Assembly (NCBI RefSeq): GCF_000716675.1
Contig: NZ_JNXT01000001.1
Span: 62,001 to 126,000, forward strand
Reading direction: 5' to 3'
Length of the DNA stretch: 64,000 nt
Origin: Streptomyces alboflavus
Lineage (GTDB): Bacteria; Actinomycetota; Actinomycetes; Streptomycetales; Streptomycetaceae
Below are positions 47,040 through 56,035 of this stretch, piece after piece. Position numbers and translations under genes: made by a program. The notes under the pieces were generated by a model that ran no database searches, was not told the DNA's origin, and saw only the letters and a program-made list of their open reading frames with translations. The number at the start of each line of letters is the position of its first letter. Positions within the stretch are counted from its first letter, which is position 1.

Positions 47040-47726
47040 TCACCCCACCCACCGGTACCGCCGCTCCGGCCGCCCCGCCCCGCCGTACTTGAGGGTCACC
47101 TCCGCGCGGCCCGTGTCCGCGAAGTACTCCAGATAGCGGCGGGCGCTGACGCGGGAGAGGGAGCCCGCCTCGGCGCACTCCGTGGCGGACAGTCCCGCGG
47201 GGTGCGCGCGCAGGGTGTGCTCCACCAGGTCCGCGGTGTGCGGGGCGAGGCCCTTGGGGAGTTCACGGGAGCCGGGCGGGCGGGGGCCGAAGATCTGGTC
47301 GACGTCCTCCTGCCGGGCCTCGGCGAGGCCGTCGAGGCGGGCGCGCAGGGCCGCGACGTGCCGCAGCTGCTCCTGCAGGGCCGCCTGGTTGAAGGGCTTG
47401 ATCAGATAGTGCAGGGCCCCGGCGCGCAGCGCGGCCCGGACCACCTCCGCGTCCCGCGCGGCCGTGATGAACAGGACGTCCACCGGCGCGCGCCCGGGGT
47501 CCCGCTCCTCCGCCGCCCGCAGCTCCCGCAGCACCGCGATGCCGTCCATGTCCGGCAGATACACGTCGAGCAGGATCAGGTCGGGCCGCAGCCGCTCCGC
47601 CGCCGCCAGCGCCTGCGCGCCGCTGTGCGCCACTCCCACCACCGCGAATCCGGCCACCGTGGCGACGTACCGGCCGTGCAGCTTGGCGACCATGAAGTCG
47701 TCGTCGACGACCAGCACCCTCGTCAT
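47040..47726 (-). CDS. CitB/DctR-type response regulator (orphan in this window)
   Basis: A 228-residue regulator: receiver domain 1-120 with phospho-Asp54 (LILLDVYLPDMDG) and Lys in ALHYLIKPF, then a helix-turn-helix region (LSATECAEAGSLSRVSARRYLEYFADTGRAEVTLKYG). This class normally answers a CitA/DcuS-type kinase that senses di- and tricarboxylates. Here no kinase gene is adjacent on either side. It is divergent from the tripartite tricarboxylate transporter operon, its likely target. The ATG at 47726 gives the normal TRVLVVDDD start; the frame upstream is not conserved in character. Confidence 0.88.
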   Translation of the reverse strand: MTRVLVVDDDFMVAKLHGRYVATVAGFAVVGVAHSGAQALAAAERLRPDLILLDVYLPDMDGIAVLRELRAAEERDPGRAPVDVLFITAARDAEVVRAALRAGALHYLIKPFNQAALQEQLRHVAALRARLDGLAEARQEDVDQIFGPRPPGSRELPKGLAPHTADLVEHTLRAHPAGLSATECAEAGSLSRVSARRYLEYFADTGRAEVTLKYGGAGRPERRYRWVG

Positions 47727-47884
47727 CGCCAGGCCCCCTCGCCCCTCGTCGTCGCCGCAGGTTACGAGCGCGACCACAAGGACCACAACGTCCGTTGATT
47801 CCGGAAGAGAGACAGCTTCTTAACGCGTGGGCAACATGTGGGCCACTTCACACAAGTATCCGGTCAGACAGGTGGTGGCACCCC

Positions 47885-48886
47885 GTGCGACTCCGCACCC
47901 CCAGGCGACTACGCGTCCCCCTCGCCCTGCTCGGGTCCGCGCTGCTCGTCCTCGTGGGCCCGCCGCTGCTCACCACGGGCAGCGGCGACGACACCGGCAC
48001 GAAGATCCCCGGCCTGCGCCTCATGGTCCCCAACACCCCCGGCGGCGGCTACGACATCACCGCCCGCACCGCCGCCAAGAACGCCGAGGACGCCGGACTC
48101 ACCCACAACATCGAGGTGTTCAACCTGCCCGGCGCCGGCGGCACCGTCGGCCTCAGCCGCCTGGTGGGCGAGCACGGCAACGGCAAGCTCGCGATGTCCA
48201 TGGGCCTCGGCGTCGTCGGCGCGGCCCGCTCCAACCACGCCCCCAAGACCCTCGCCGACACCACCCCGATCGCCCGCCTCACCGAGGAACAGGACGTCGT
48301 CGTGGTCTCCAAGAACTCCCCGTACAAGACCATCGGGCAGCTCGTCGAAGCCTGGAAGAAGAAGCCCGGGAAGATGCCCGTCGGCGGCGGCTCCGCGCCC
48401 GGCGGGCCCGACCACATCGCCCCCATGCTCATGGCCCGCGCCGCCGGGATCCCGCCCAAGGACGTCAACTACATCCCGTTCGACGGCGGCGGTGAACTCC
48501 TCGCCTCCATCCTCGGCAGCAAGGTCGCCTTCGGCGTCTCGGGCGTGGGGGAGTACCTGGACCAGATCAAGTCCGGTGAGCTGCGGCTGCTCGCCGTCAC
48601 CGGACCCAAGCGGGTCAAGGGCCTCGACGGGCCGACCCTCAAGGAGTCCGGCTACGACGTGAACTTCACCAACTGGCGCGGCATCGTCGCCCCGCCCGGC
48701 CTCTCCGACGCCGAACGCGACAAGCTCACCGCGCTCGTCCGCAAGCTGCACGGCTCCAAGGAGTGGCGCGCGTCCCTGGCGAAGAACGGCTGGGACGACG
48801 CCTTCCTCACTGGCGACAAGTTCGGCGACTTCCTCGACGCCCAGGACAAGCGCGTCGTGTCCGTCCTCAAGGAGCTGGGACTGTGA
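47885..48886 (+). CDS. tctC: Tripartite tricarboxylate transporter binding protein TctC
   Basis: A 333-residue binding protein with an N-terminal hydrophobic export signal (VPLALLGSALLVLVGPPLL) and the TctC fold: LRLMVPNTPGGGYDITAR, VFNLPGAGGTVGLSRLV, KMPVGGGSAPGGPDHIAPM and NWRGIVAPPGLSD. No lipobox is evident. It captures citrate or a related carboxylate and delivers it to TctAB. The GTG at 47885 has AGGTGG upstream. Its stop overlaps the tctB GTG. The divergent regulator at 47040-47726 likely controls it. Confidence 0.9.
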   Translation: MRLRTPRRLRVPLALLGSALLVLVGPPLLTTGSGDDTGTKIPGLRLMVPNTPGGGYDITARTAAKNAEDAGLTHNIEVFNLPGAGGTVGLSRLVGEHGNGKLAMSMGLGVVGAARSNHAPKTLADTTPIARLTEEQDVVVVSKNSPYKTIGQLVEAWKKKPGKMPVGGGSAPGGPDHIAPMLMARAAGIPPKDVNYIPFDGGGELLASILGSKVAFGVSGVGEYLDQIKSGELRLLAVTGPKRVKGLDGPTLKESGYDVNFTNWRGIVAPPGLSDAERDKLTALVRKLHGSKEWRASLAKNGWDDAFLTGDKFGDFLDAQDKRVVSVLKELGL

Positions 48887-49428
48887 CCACCACCGAACCA
48901 CCCATCGAACCCCCCGCCGCGCAGGCCTCCACCCGCCGCGCCTGGCTGCGGGAACACTCCGAACTCGGCGTCTGCGTCATGCTGCTCGCCCTCGGCGCCG
49001 TCGTCCTCACCGACGCCCTCACCATGGACGTCGCCCTCACCCAGCGCGGCCCCGTCGGCCCGAGGACCGTCCCCGTCGCCGTCGGCACCGGCCTGCTCGT
49101 CGTCGCCGTCCTGCTCGCCGTCGACGTGCTGCGCGGCGGCCGCGGGGAGGCCGAGGGCGGCGAGGACATCGACCTGTCCGAGCCCGCCGACTGGCGCACC
49201 GTCCTGCTGCTCGCCGGGGTCTTCCTCGCCACCGCCGTCCTCATCGAACCCGTCGGCTTCCCCGTCGCCGGAGCACTCCTCTTCTGGGGCGCGGCCTACG
49301 CCCTCGGCAGCCGCGCCTTCCACCGCGACCCGCTCATCGCCGCCGGGCTCTCCCTGGTCACGTACGCCGTCTTCAACAATCTGCTCGGAGTGCCGCTGCC
49401 CGGCGGCCCCCTGATGGGAGTGCTGTGA
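48883..49428 (+). CDS. tctB: Tripartite tricarboxylate transporter small membrane subunit TctB
   Basis: A 181-residue protein with four hydrophobic helices (about 35-55, 65-85, 110-130, 140-175), the size and layout of TctB. The GTG start overlaps the tctC stop by four bases. N-terminal 25 residues are Pro/Ala/Glu-rich. One base separates its stop from the tctA ATG, so the three genes are one operon. Confidence 0.85.
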   Translation: MTTTEPPIEPPAAQASTRRAWLREHSELGVCVMLLALGAVVLTDALTMDVALTQRGPVGPRTVPVAVGTGLLVVAVLLAVDVLRGGRGEAEGGEDIDLSEPADWRTVLLLAGVFLATAVLIEPVGFPVAGALLFWGAAYALGSRAFHRDPLIAAGLSLVTYAVFNNLLGVPLPGGPLMGVL

Positions 49429-49429
49429 C

Positions 49430-50938
49430 ATGAACGCCTTCAGCTCCCTGATGGACGGCTTCGGCACCGCCCTCACCCCCATCAACCTCCTGTGGGCCGC
49501 CGTCGGCGTGCTCCTCGGCACGGCCATCGGCGTGCTGCCCGGCATCGGCCCCGCCATGGCCGTGGCGCTGCTGCTCCCCGTCACCTACGGGCTCGAACCC
49601 ACCGGCGCGTTCATCATGTTCGCGGGCATCTACTACGGCGCCATGTTCGGCGGTTCCACGACCTCGATCCTGCTGAACACACCGGGCGAGAGCGCCGCCG
49701 TCGTCGCCGCCATCGAGGGCAACCCCATGGCCAAGTCCGGGCGCGGCGCCCAGGCCCTCGCCGCGGCCGCCATCGGCCATTTCGCCGGCGGCATGATCGG
49801 CACTGTCCTGCTCGTCGCGCTCGCCCCGAAGGTCGCCGACCTCGCCGTCGACATCGGCGCGCCCGACTACTTCGCCATCATGGTCCTCGCGTTCATCGCC
49901 GTGACCTCGGTGCTCGGCTCTTCCCGTATCCGGGGGCTGGCATCCCTGCTGATCGGCCTCACCCTCGGCCTGGTCGGCCTCGACCAGATGACCGGCCAGC
50001 AGCGCCTCACCTTCGGCTCCCTCCAACTCGCCGACGGCATCGACGTGGTGATCGTGGCCGTGGGGCTCTTCGCGATCGGCGAGGCCCTGTGGGTGGCCGC
50101 ACACCTGCGCCGCACCAGCGGGCACGCCATCCCCGTCGGCCGCCCCTGGCTCGGCAAGAAGGACGTCAAGCGCACCTGGAAGTCCTGGCTGCGCGGCCCC
50201 CTCATCGGCTTCCCCTTCGGCGCGATCCCCGCGGGCGGCGCCGAGATCCCCACCTTCCTCTCCTACGCCACCGAGAAACGCCTGTCCAAGCACAAGGACG
50301 AGTGGGGCAAGGGCGCCATCGAGGGCGTCGCGGGACCGGAGTCCGCGTCCTCCGCGTCGGCGGCGGGCACCCTCGTCTCGATGCTGACCCTCGGCCTGCC
50401 CACGACCGCCGTCGCCGCCGTCATGCTGGCCGCCTTCCAGCAGTACGGCATCCAGCCCGGACCGCTGCTCTTCGAACGCGAGTCGGAGCTGGTGTGGGGC
50501 CTGATCGCGTCCCTGTTCGTCGGCATGGTCCTGCTCCTCGCCCTGAACCTGCCGCTGGCCCCGGTGTGGGCGAAGCTCCTGCGCATCCCGCGGCCCTACC
50601 TCTACGCGGGCATCCTGTTCTTCGCGGCCGTCGGCGCCTACGCGGTCGGCGGCGAGGCCCTCGACCTGGTCATCCTGCTCGTCATCGGCCTGATCGGCTT
50701 CGGCATGCGGCGCTACGGACTGCCTGTCCTGCCCGCCGTCATCGGGGTCATCCTCGGACCCAACGCCGAACAACAGCTGCGCCGCGCCCTGCAGATCAGC
50801 GACGGCAGCGTCAGCGGTCTGGTGGACACGCCGTTCTCGGTGTCCGTGTACGCCGTCGTCGCGCTGATCGTGCTGTGGCCGCTGCTGCGGAAACTGGCGG
50901 GCGGCCTGCTGAAGTCCCGTCGTAACGTGACGGAATGA
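49430..50938 (+). CDS. tctA: Tripartite tricarboxylate transporter large membrane subunit TctA
   Basis: A 502-residue membrane protein with about 11-12 helices. Diagnostic stretches: [48 protein letters not shown], and the second, inverted half [18 protein letters not shown] and [23 protein letters not shown]. It is the proton- or sodium-driven channel subunit for carboxylates such as citrate. The stop overlaps the next ATG by four bases (ATGA), which links a GNAT acetyltransferase to the operon. Confidence 0.93.
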   Translation: MNAFSSLMDGFGTALTPINLLWAAVGVLLGTAIGVLPGIGPAMAVALLLPVTYGLEPTGAFIMFAGIYYGAMFGGSTTSILLNTPGESAAVVAAIEGNPMAKSGRGAQALAAAAIGHFAGGMIGTVLLVALAPKVADLAVDIGAPDYFAIMVLAFIAVTSVLGSSRIRGLASLLIGLTLGLVGLDQMTGQQRLTFGSLQLADGIDVVIVAVGLFAIGEALWVAAHLRRTSGHAIPVGRPWLGKKDVKRTWKSWLRGPLIGFPFGAIPAGGAEIPTFLSYATEKRLSKHKDEWGKGAIEGVAGPESASSASAAGTLVSMLTLGLPTTAVAAVMLAAFQQYGIQPGPLLFERESELVWGLIASLFVGMVLLLALNLPLAPVWAKLLRIPRPYLYAGILFFAAVGAYAVGGEALDLVILLVIGLIGFGMRRYGLPVLPAVIGVILGPNAEQQLRRALQISDGSVSGLVDTPFSVSVYAVVALIVLWPLLRKLAGGLLKSRRNVTE

Positions 50939-51417
50939 CAGACAGAGCCAACGCGGCCGAGGGCACCGCCACGCACCCCCTCCGCCTCGCCGAAGCCGCC
51001 GACGTGCCCGCCGTGAAGGCGGTCACCGACGCGGCGTACCACCACTACATAGAACGCATCGGCCGGGTGCCCGCCCCCATGGAGTCCGACCACGCCGCGA
51101 ACGTGGCGGCGGGGCGGGTGCACGTCACCGGGGACCCGGTGGTCGGCCTGGTGGTCCTCTACGCCCACGAGGACCACCTCTACCTGGACAACATCGCCGT
51201 CCACCCCGACGCGGCCGGGCAGGGCCTCGGGCGCGTCCTCCTCGAATTCGTCGAGGCGCACGCCCGGGGCCTCGGGCTGCCCGAGATCCGGCTCTACACC
51301 AACGCGATGATGTGGGAGAACCAGAAGATCTATCCCCGGTTCGGATACGACTTCGTGGAGCGGCGCGTCGAGGGCGTCTACGACCGCTTCCACTACCGCA
51401 AGCGGCTCACGGACTGA
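50935..51417 (+). CDS. GNAT-family N-acetyltransferase
   Basis: A 160-residue acetyltransferase. Motif A is clear: [29 protein letters not shown], containing the QGLGRVL pyrophosphate loop for acetyl-CoA. The end [23 protein letters not shown] is common in small GNAT enzymes. The start overlaps tctA, so it is translated from the same mRNA. Substrate unknown; control of a transporter or of its substrate by acetylation is only a guess. Confidence 0.85.
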   Translation: MTDRANAAEGTATHPLRLAEAADVPAVKAVTDAAYHHYIERIGRVPAPMESDHAANVAAGRVHVTGDPVVGLVVLYAHEDHLYLDNIAVHPDAAGQGLGRVLLEFVEAHARGLGLPEIRLYTNAMMWENQKIYPRFGYDFVERRVEGVYDRFHYRKRLTD

Positions 51418-51447
51418 AGCCGGACTGAAGAGGGCGCCCGCCCCGGG

Positions 51448-51600
51448 CTACTCGGTGGGCCACCAGACGCGCAGGACGTCTCTGCGGACCTCGGGGCGCT
51501 CGCGGGGCAGCCCCTGGGCGCCCTCGCGGGCCTCCCGGCTCTCCCTCGCGCGGCGCGCGGCGGACTTCTCGACGGTCTTGTGCACGGTCACTCGGCGCAT
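51448..51600 (-). CDS. Small basic hypothetical protein (50 aa)
   Basis: A 50-codon frame with GGGAGG ten bases before the ATG at 51600. The product is Arg/Glu-rich and helical in its first 35 residues (EKSAARRARESREAREGAQ) and ends VRRDVLRVWWPTE. No known family is recognised. The good ribosome site is the main support. It lies between a GNAT gene and the methyltransferase fusion, both on the other strand. Confidence 0.5.
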   Translation of the reverse strand: MRRVTVHKTVEKSAARRARESREAREGAQGLPRERPEVRRDVLRVWWPTE

Positions 51601-51697
51601 GACGGCCTCCCTGCCTACCTCGTCGTGCCGTACCCACCGAAGAGCTCGGTGACACAGCGGTAGACCAGTCCGCGGAGCGTTTCTCATCGCGGGCCGA

Positions 51698-51720
51698 TTG
51701 TCAGTGGCGTGTGTCACGCT
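51698..51720 (+). promoter_or_regulatory. RecA-NDp-like promoter motif
   Basis: TTGTCAGTG (51698-51706), eight bases, then CACGCT (51715-51720). The first half matches the actinobacterial DNA-damage promoter motif TTGTCRGTG-N8-TAnnnT exactly; the -10 half matches only at its A and final T. The next gene starts seven bases later without a ribosome site, which suits a leaderless mRNA. Confidence 0.38.
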
Positions 51721-51726
51721 CGGCGC

Positions 51727-52776
51727 ATGAGCTTTGACGTGGGCAATCGGGCGGGAGATGACGGTCTCGCCATCGACTGGGACGCGCGGGCCGCCGCGTT
51801 CGACGACGAGCCGGACCACGGCCTGCGCGACCCGTCGGTGCGCGCGGCCTGGGCCGACCGCCTCACCGACTGGCTGCCGGACACCCCGGGCGACGTCCTG
51901 GACGTGGGCTGCGGCACCGGCAGCCTCGCACTCCTCGCCGCCGAACAGGGACACCGCGTCACCGCAGTCGACCTCTCCCCGGAGATGGCCACCCGCGCCC
52001 GCGCGAAGCTCACCGCCCACGACGCCCGCGTCCTCGTGGGCGACGCGGCCCGGCCCCCCGTCGGCGACCACCGCTTCGACGCGATCCTCGCCCGCCACGT
52101 CCTGTGGACGCTCCCGGACCCGGACGCCGTCCTGCGCCACTGGCACACCCTCCTGCGCCCCGGCGGCCGCCTCGTCCTCATCGAGGGCGTGTGGGGCACC
52201 GTCAGCCCCGTGGGCATCCCCGCCCCCGCCCTCATACGCTCCCTGACCCCCTTGGTCCCCCACACGCACACGGAGCGCCTGTCGGGGGACGCGCGCCTGT
52301 GGGGGAGGGCGGTCGACGACGAGAGGTACGTGGTGGTGGGGACGACGGCGCGCGACGTCCGGCGCCCGCCGCTCCCGGGCGCCCTGCACCACGTGGAGCT
52401 GTGGGTGCCCGACCTGAAGGCCGCGGAGGCCTCCTGGGGCTGGCTGCTCGGCGAGCTGGGGCACGTCCGTGAACAGGTCTGGGAGCGGGGCCGGAGCTGG
52501 CGGCGCGGCGACGCCTACCTCGTCCTGGAGGAGTCGCCCGACCTCCGCCAAGGACCGCACGAACGCCGGGCCCCCGGGATGAACCACCTGGCCTTCCACG
52601 TGGCCGACCGGGCCGAGCTCGACCGGCTGGTCGCGCTCGCCCCCGGCCACGGCTGGTCCCCGCTGTACGCGGACCGGTATCCGCACGCCGGGGGAGAGGG
52701 GCAGTGCGCGGCGTATCTGGAGGACACGCAGGGGTACGAGGTGGAGCTGGTGGCGCTGCCGGAAGCGGGGGCGTGA
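51727..52776 (+). CDS. SAM methyltransferase fused to a VOC (glyoxalase/dioxygenase-fold) domain
   Basis: A 349-residue protein of two parts. Residues about 1-215 are a class I methyltransferase with motif I VLDVGCGTGSLALLA, a following acidic residue in VTAVDLSPEM, and LLRPGGRLVLIEG. Residues about 222-345 are a VOC domain: LHHVELWVPDLKAAEASWGWLLGELG, APGMNHLAFHVADRAELDRLV, and YLEDTQGYEVELVAL, with His/Glu positions for a metal. The parts are normally separate proteins. The frame is continuous and the codon use uniform, so it is a real fusion, not an obvious error. No ribosome site is seen before the ATG. Substrate unknown. Confidence 0.82.
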   Translation: MSFDVGNRAGDDGLAIDWDARAAAFDDEPDHGLRDPSVRAAWADRLTDWLPDTPGDVLDVGCGTGSLALLAAEQGHRVTAVDLSPEMATRARAKLTAHDARVLVGDAARPPVGDHRFDAILARHVLWTLPDPDAVLRHWHTLLRPGGRLVLIEGVWGTVSPVGIPAPALIRSLTPLVPHTHTERLSGDARLWGRAVDDERYVVVGTTARDVRRPPLPGALHHVELWVPDLKAAEASWGWLLGELGHVREQVWERGRSWRRGDAYLVLEESPDLRQGPHERRAPGMNHLAFHVADRAELDRLVALAPGHGWSPLYADRYPHAGGEGQCAAYLEDTQGYEVELVALPEAGA

Positions 52777-52785
52777 GCGGGGGAA

Positions 52786-52810
52786 AGCCCGTCCGGCGAT
52801 CGAGGACGAG
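52786..52810. repeat. Degenerate copy of the dispersed CCGGCGTTTGAGGACGAG element
   Basis: AGCCCGTCCGGCGATCGAGG and the next five bases match the right arm at 764-789 except for GATC in place of TTTG. It lies just after the methyltransferase fusion stop. Confidence 0.7.
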
Positions 52811-52867
52811 GCCGGAGGCCGATCCGGCGGCGGCAGGGGTGCGGCGCCAAGGGGCGCACCCGGGGTA

Positions 52868-53380
52868 TCAGGACGGGTGGGTCCGGGGGAAGTTGTCGCC
52901 CTCCTCGGCCAGTTGCTCCAAGTCGTCCAGGGCCGCCATGGCCGCCGCTGCCGCGGACGGGTCCGTGGTGGGGAGGGGGCTCGCGGCGAACTCGTCCTCG
53001 TCCAGGCGGAGGACCGTGGTGCCGTCCGCCGAGCACCAGAGGTCCAGGTCGAGGTCCTCCACCGTCAGGACGGCGCCGTCGCGCACGGCCGGGCGGGTCA
53101 CGTCGCAGTACCAGCCCTTGAGCGTCCCGTCGGCCGCGTACACCTCCTTCACGGCGTACCAGCGGTCGCGCCAGAAGTGCTCGACGAACACGTCGCCGGG
53201 CTCGAAGCGGACGAAGCCGAAGTCCCGTACGCCCGCGCCCGCCCAGGGCGCCCGCACCGTGACGCGGGTGCCGTCGTCCGACAGGAGCCGTGCCGGATAG
53301 CGGATCTTCGTGCGGCCCGCCTTGCGGAGGACGACCTCCACGTCGGTGGCGGGCGCCGGCTCAGCCGAGGGTGCGGACAT
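52868..53380 (-). CDS. DUF402 domain protein
   Basis: A 170-residue protein of the DUF402 (FomD-like phosphatase-type) family: VFVEHFWRDRWYAVKEVYAADGTLKGWYCDVTRPAV and VLTVEDLDLDLWCSADGTTVLRLDEDEF show the usual Tyr/Lys and Asp positions that bind divalent metals. Members act on nucleoside di/triphosphates or CMP-phosphonates, but the substrate here is not known. The ATG at 53380 has GGAGG and overlaps the end of the double-GNAT gene by 20 bases, so the two are co-transcribed. Confidence 0.82.
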   Translation of the reverse strand: MSAPSAEPAPATDVEVVLRKAGRTKIRYPARLLSDDGTRVTVRAPWAGAGVRDFGFVRFEPGDVFVEHFWRDRWYAVKEVYAADGTLKGWYCDVTRPAVRDGAVLTVEDLDLDLWCSADGTTVLRLDEDEFAASPLPTTDPSAAAAAMAALDDLEQLAEEGDNFPRTHPS

Positions 53381-54293
53381 GACGTACCTCCGTGTCACAG
53401 ATCTCGTAGCCGAACCACCTGTTGATCGCGAGCATCGGCTCGTTGCCCGCGTCGTTGCCGGTGAACGCCTCCCTGAACCCGGCGGCCCGCGCCCGGTGCA
53501 GCGAGTCGTTCTTCGCCAGCTTGGCGAGCCCCCGGCCGCGGTGCGCCCGCGCCGTGCCCGTCATCCCGCTCGCGTACCGCGCGGCGTCGTCCGTGCGGGC
53601 CAGGCTGAACGCCGCCGGCCGCCCGTCCACCACGGCCACCGTCGTCAGCTCCTGGTCGACCAGCGGATGGTGCCAGGTCTCGGCCAGCCAGTGCTCGTAG
53701 TCGGTGAACTCCGCCGCCACGTCGCTCGGTTCGTCCGCGACCGTCTCCGCGTCCAGGTCGAAGAGAGGACGCGGGTCGGCGGCGAACTCGGCGCCGCCGC
53801 GCAGCTCCACGCCGGACGGCGGCGCCGCGAGGGGAGGCAGCTCGCCGTTCACCAGGTCGAGGCGGAGGAAGTGCGCGGACCGGCTCGCGCGGTAGCCGCG
53901 GCGCGCGGCGAACGCGCGGTTCTCCTCGCTGTCGAGGACCCAGGAGTACACGGTCGTCGCACCCTTGCCCGCCAGGTACTCCTCCGCCGTGCGGACCAGG
54001 AGCGAGCCCGCGCCCGCGCCCCTGCGCCCCGGGTGGACATAGACGTTGGCGAAACTCTGGCCCGGCTCCGGGCTGTCGTACGCCACGCCGGTCTGCGCGG
54101 TGCCGACCACCTCGCCGTCCACCTCCGCGACCAACTGCAGGTAGTGCGCGTCGGGATGGGCGTGCGCCGCGTCGAACGCGACGGACGCGGATGTGGCCAG
54201 CATGGCGGGCACGCAGACGCGGCGGACCGCCGCGAACGCGGAGGTGTCCGCGGGATCGTCGGGGCGCAGGGCCCGGACCAGGACTTCTGTCAT
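53361..54293 (-). CDS. Tandem double GNAT acetyltransferase
   Basis: A 310-residue protein with two GNAT domains. The first (1-150) has FANVYVHPGRRGAGAGSLLVRTAEEY; the second (160-310) has the loop GTARAHRGRGLAKLAKNDSLHRA and INRWFGYEI. This double layout resembles MshD mycothiol synthase, but that enzyme's gene context is absent, so I keep the call general. The start at 54293 lies in a gap divergent from the GntR regulator gene. It is co-transcribed with DUF402. Confidence 0.85.
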   Translation of the reverse strand: MTEVLVRALRPDDPADTSAFAAVRRVCVPAMLATSASVAFDAAHAHPDAHYLQLVAEVDGEVVGTAQTGVAYDSPEPGQSFANVYVHPGRRGAGAGSLLVRTAEEYLAGKGATTVYSWVLDSEENRAFAARRGYRASRSAHFLRLDLVNGELPPLAAPPSGVELRGGAEFAADPRPLFDLDAETVADEPSDVAAEFTDYEHWLAETWHHPLVDQELTTVAVVDGRPAAFSLARTDDAARYASGMTGTARAHRGRGLAKLAKNDSLHRARAAGFREAFTGNDAGNEPMLAINRWFGYEICDTEVRHVRTLG

Positions 54294-54366
54294 GGGCCGG
54301 ACGGTAGTCGGGGTGCGCGGGAGCCGCCTCTCCTTTTTGCCGCGCGCGGTGCGGGACAATCGCCGC

Positions 54367-54759
54367 GTGACGCTGAAGATCGTGATCGATGAGGGCACGG
54401 AGGGGCGGGCCGCGGCCGCGCCCTACGAACAGGTACGCGCGCAGATCGCCGCGCAGGCCCGGAGCGGGAGCCTCCCGGTGGGCTACAAGCTGCCCACCGT
54501 GCGAGGGCTCGCCGAGGGGCTCGGGCTCGCCGCGAACACCGTCGCCAAGGCCTACCGGGCGCTGGAGGAGGACGGGGTGATCGAGACCCGGGGCCGCAAC
54601 GGGACGTTCGTGGCCGCCGCCGGGGACGCGGCCGCCAAGGCCGCCGCGTCCGCCGCGCAGGCCTACGCGGAGCGGGTACGGCGCCTCGGCCTCGCCGAGG
54701 AGGACGCGGCGTCCGCCGTCCGGGACGCGCTGCGCGCGGCGTACGGCTCGGCGGGCTGA
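54367..54759 (+). CDS. GntR-family (YtrA-like) regulator
   Basis: A 130-residue regulator with an N-terminal winged helix: PYEQVRAQIAAQARSGSLPVGYKLPTVRGLAEGLGLAANTVAKAYRALEEDGVIETRGRNGTFV. The C-terminal part is only about 45 residues (Ala-rich helix, ERVRRLGLAEEDA), which marks the short YtrA subgroup. These usually control transporter operons. No ABC genes are adjacent. The GTG start at 54367 is divergent from the double GNAT gene, 73 bases away, its most likely target besides itself. Confidence 0.88.
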   Translation: MTLKIVIDEGTEGRAAAAPYEQVRAQIAAQARSGSLPVGYKLPTVRGLAEGLGLAANTVAKAYRALEEDGVIETRGRNGTFVAAAGDAAAKAAASAAQAYAERVRRLGLAEEDAASAVRDALRAAYGSAG

Positions 54760-54810
54760 ACCCGGGGGCCGCCGCGGACGCCTCGACGCCTACAGGTGAC
54801 GCCTGGACGC

Positions 54811-55905
54811 CTACAGGTACAGACCCGCGTCGGCCCCGTCCCGGGCGGACGGCAGCGCGGTCGGCGACTGCCCCCGCCGCAGGGCGTACAGCTCGGCGAG
54901 GGTCGCGCCCTCCCGGGAGACACCCTCGGAGGTCCCGAGCCAGTCGACGGACTCGGTGAGGGTGAGGGGGCCGACCTCGATGCGGGCGAGGCAGCGCCCG
55001 GGCCGCACCACGGCCGGGTGGAGACGCTCCAGGTCCTCGTTGGTGGTGACACCGACGAGGACGTTGCGCCCCTGGCCGAGCAGCCCGTCCGTGAGGTTGA
55101 GGAGCCGGGACAGGGCCTGCCCCGCCGTGTGCTTGGCCTCACCCCGGATCAGCTCGTCGCAGTCCTCCAGGAGCAGCAGCCGCCAGCGCCCCTTCGCCGT
55201 GCCGTCGTCCTCACCGATGGCGATGTCCATCAGATAGCCGACGTCGGTGAACAGCCGCTCCGGGTCGAGGACGCAGTCCACCTGGCACCAGTCGCGCCAG
55301 GACCGCGCGAGCGTGCGCAGCGCGGACGTCTTGCCGGTGCCGGGCGGCCCGTGCAGGAGCAGCAGGCGCCCCGAGATGTCCTCCGGCGTGGTCTTCATCA
55401 GCTTGTCCATGGCGTCGGCGACCGGCGCGGTGTAGTTCTCCCGCACCTCGTCCCACGTCCCCGCGGAGATCTGCCGGGTCGTGCGGTGCGGCCCGCGCCG
55501 CGGCGAGACGTACCAGAACCCCATGGTGACGTTCTCCGGCTGCGGCTCGGGGTCGTCCTGCGCCCCGTCCGTGGCCTCCTTGAGGACCCGCTCGGCCAGC
55601 TCGGCCGAGGTGGCCGTGACCGTGACGTCCGCGCCGCGGTTCCACCGGGACACCAGCAGCGTCCACCCCTCGCCCTCGGCGAGCGTGGCGCTGCGGTCGT
55701 CGTCGCGGGCGGCCCGCAGCACCGTCGCGCCGGGCGGAAGCAGCTCGGAGCCGGGCTTCACGCGGTCGATGTTGGCGCTGTGCGAGAACGGCTGCTCGCC
55801 CGTCGCGAAGCGGCCGAGGAACAGCGCGTCCACGACGTCGGACGGGGAGTCGCTGTCGTCGACGTTGAGCCGGATCGGCAGGGCGTCCTGAGGGTTCGCA
55901 GACAT
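54811..55905 (-). CDS. AAA+ ATPase (DUF5925 type)
   Basis: A 364-residue protein. The N-terminal 170 residues (DUF5925-like) have VVDALFLGRFATGEQPFSHSANIDRV and WTLLVSRWNRGADVTVTA. The AAA+ core follows with Walker A GPPGTGKTS, Walker B RLLLLEDCDE, sensor 1 LVGVTTNEDL, and an arginine finger region in HPAVVRPGRC. It is a BCS1/FtsH-like fold without a protease domain. It is not linked to a known process, though it is common in streptomycetes. Start at 55905 has a weak ribosome site. It is divergent from the GH39-like gene. Confidence 0.82.
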   Translation of the reverse strand: MSANPQDALPIRLNVDDSDSPSDVVDALFLGRFATGEQPFSHSANIDRVKPGSELLPPGATVLRAARDDDRSATLAEGEGWTLLVSRWNRGADVTVTATSAELAERVLKEATDGAQDDPEPQPENVTMGFWYVSPRRGPHRTTRQISAGTWDEVRENYTAPVADAMDKLMKTTPEDISGRLLLLHGPPGTGKTSALRTLARSWRDWCQVDCVLDPERLFTDVGYLMDIAIGEDDGTAKGRWRLLLLEDCDELIRGEAKHTAGQALSRLLNLTDGLLGQGRNVLVGVTTNEDLERLHPAVVRPGRCLARIEVGPLTLTESVDWLGTSEGVSREGATLAELYALRRGQSPTALPSARDGADAGLYL

Positions 55906-56035
55906 GCCGCCATGATCCGTCACGGGTGCGCTTCCGTGCACGCGGTTTCCCCAGTGCGCCGCCCCGCGCGCCGTGGAGCCGGCTGTCGCGCGGAACCGCC
56001 CCCACCGCGGGGGTGCGCCGATACCCTTGCCCGTG

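Noticed and set aside
54484..54759. Possibility that the GntR-type gene is truncated
   Set aside because: A short C-terminal part is normal in the YtrA subgroup, so the 130-residue length is not a sign of decay.
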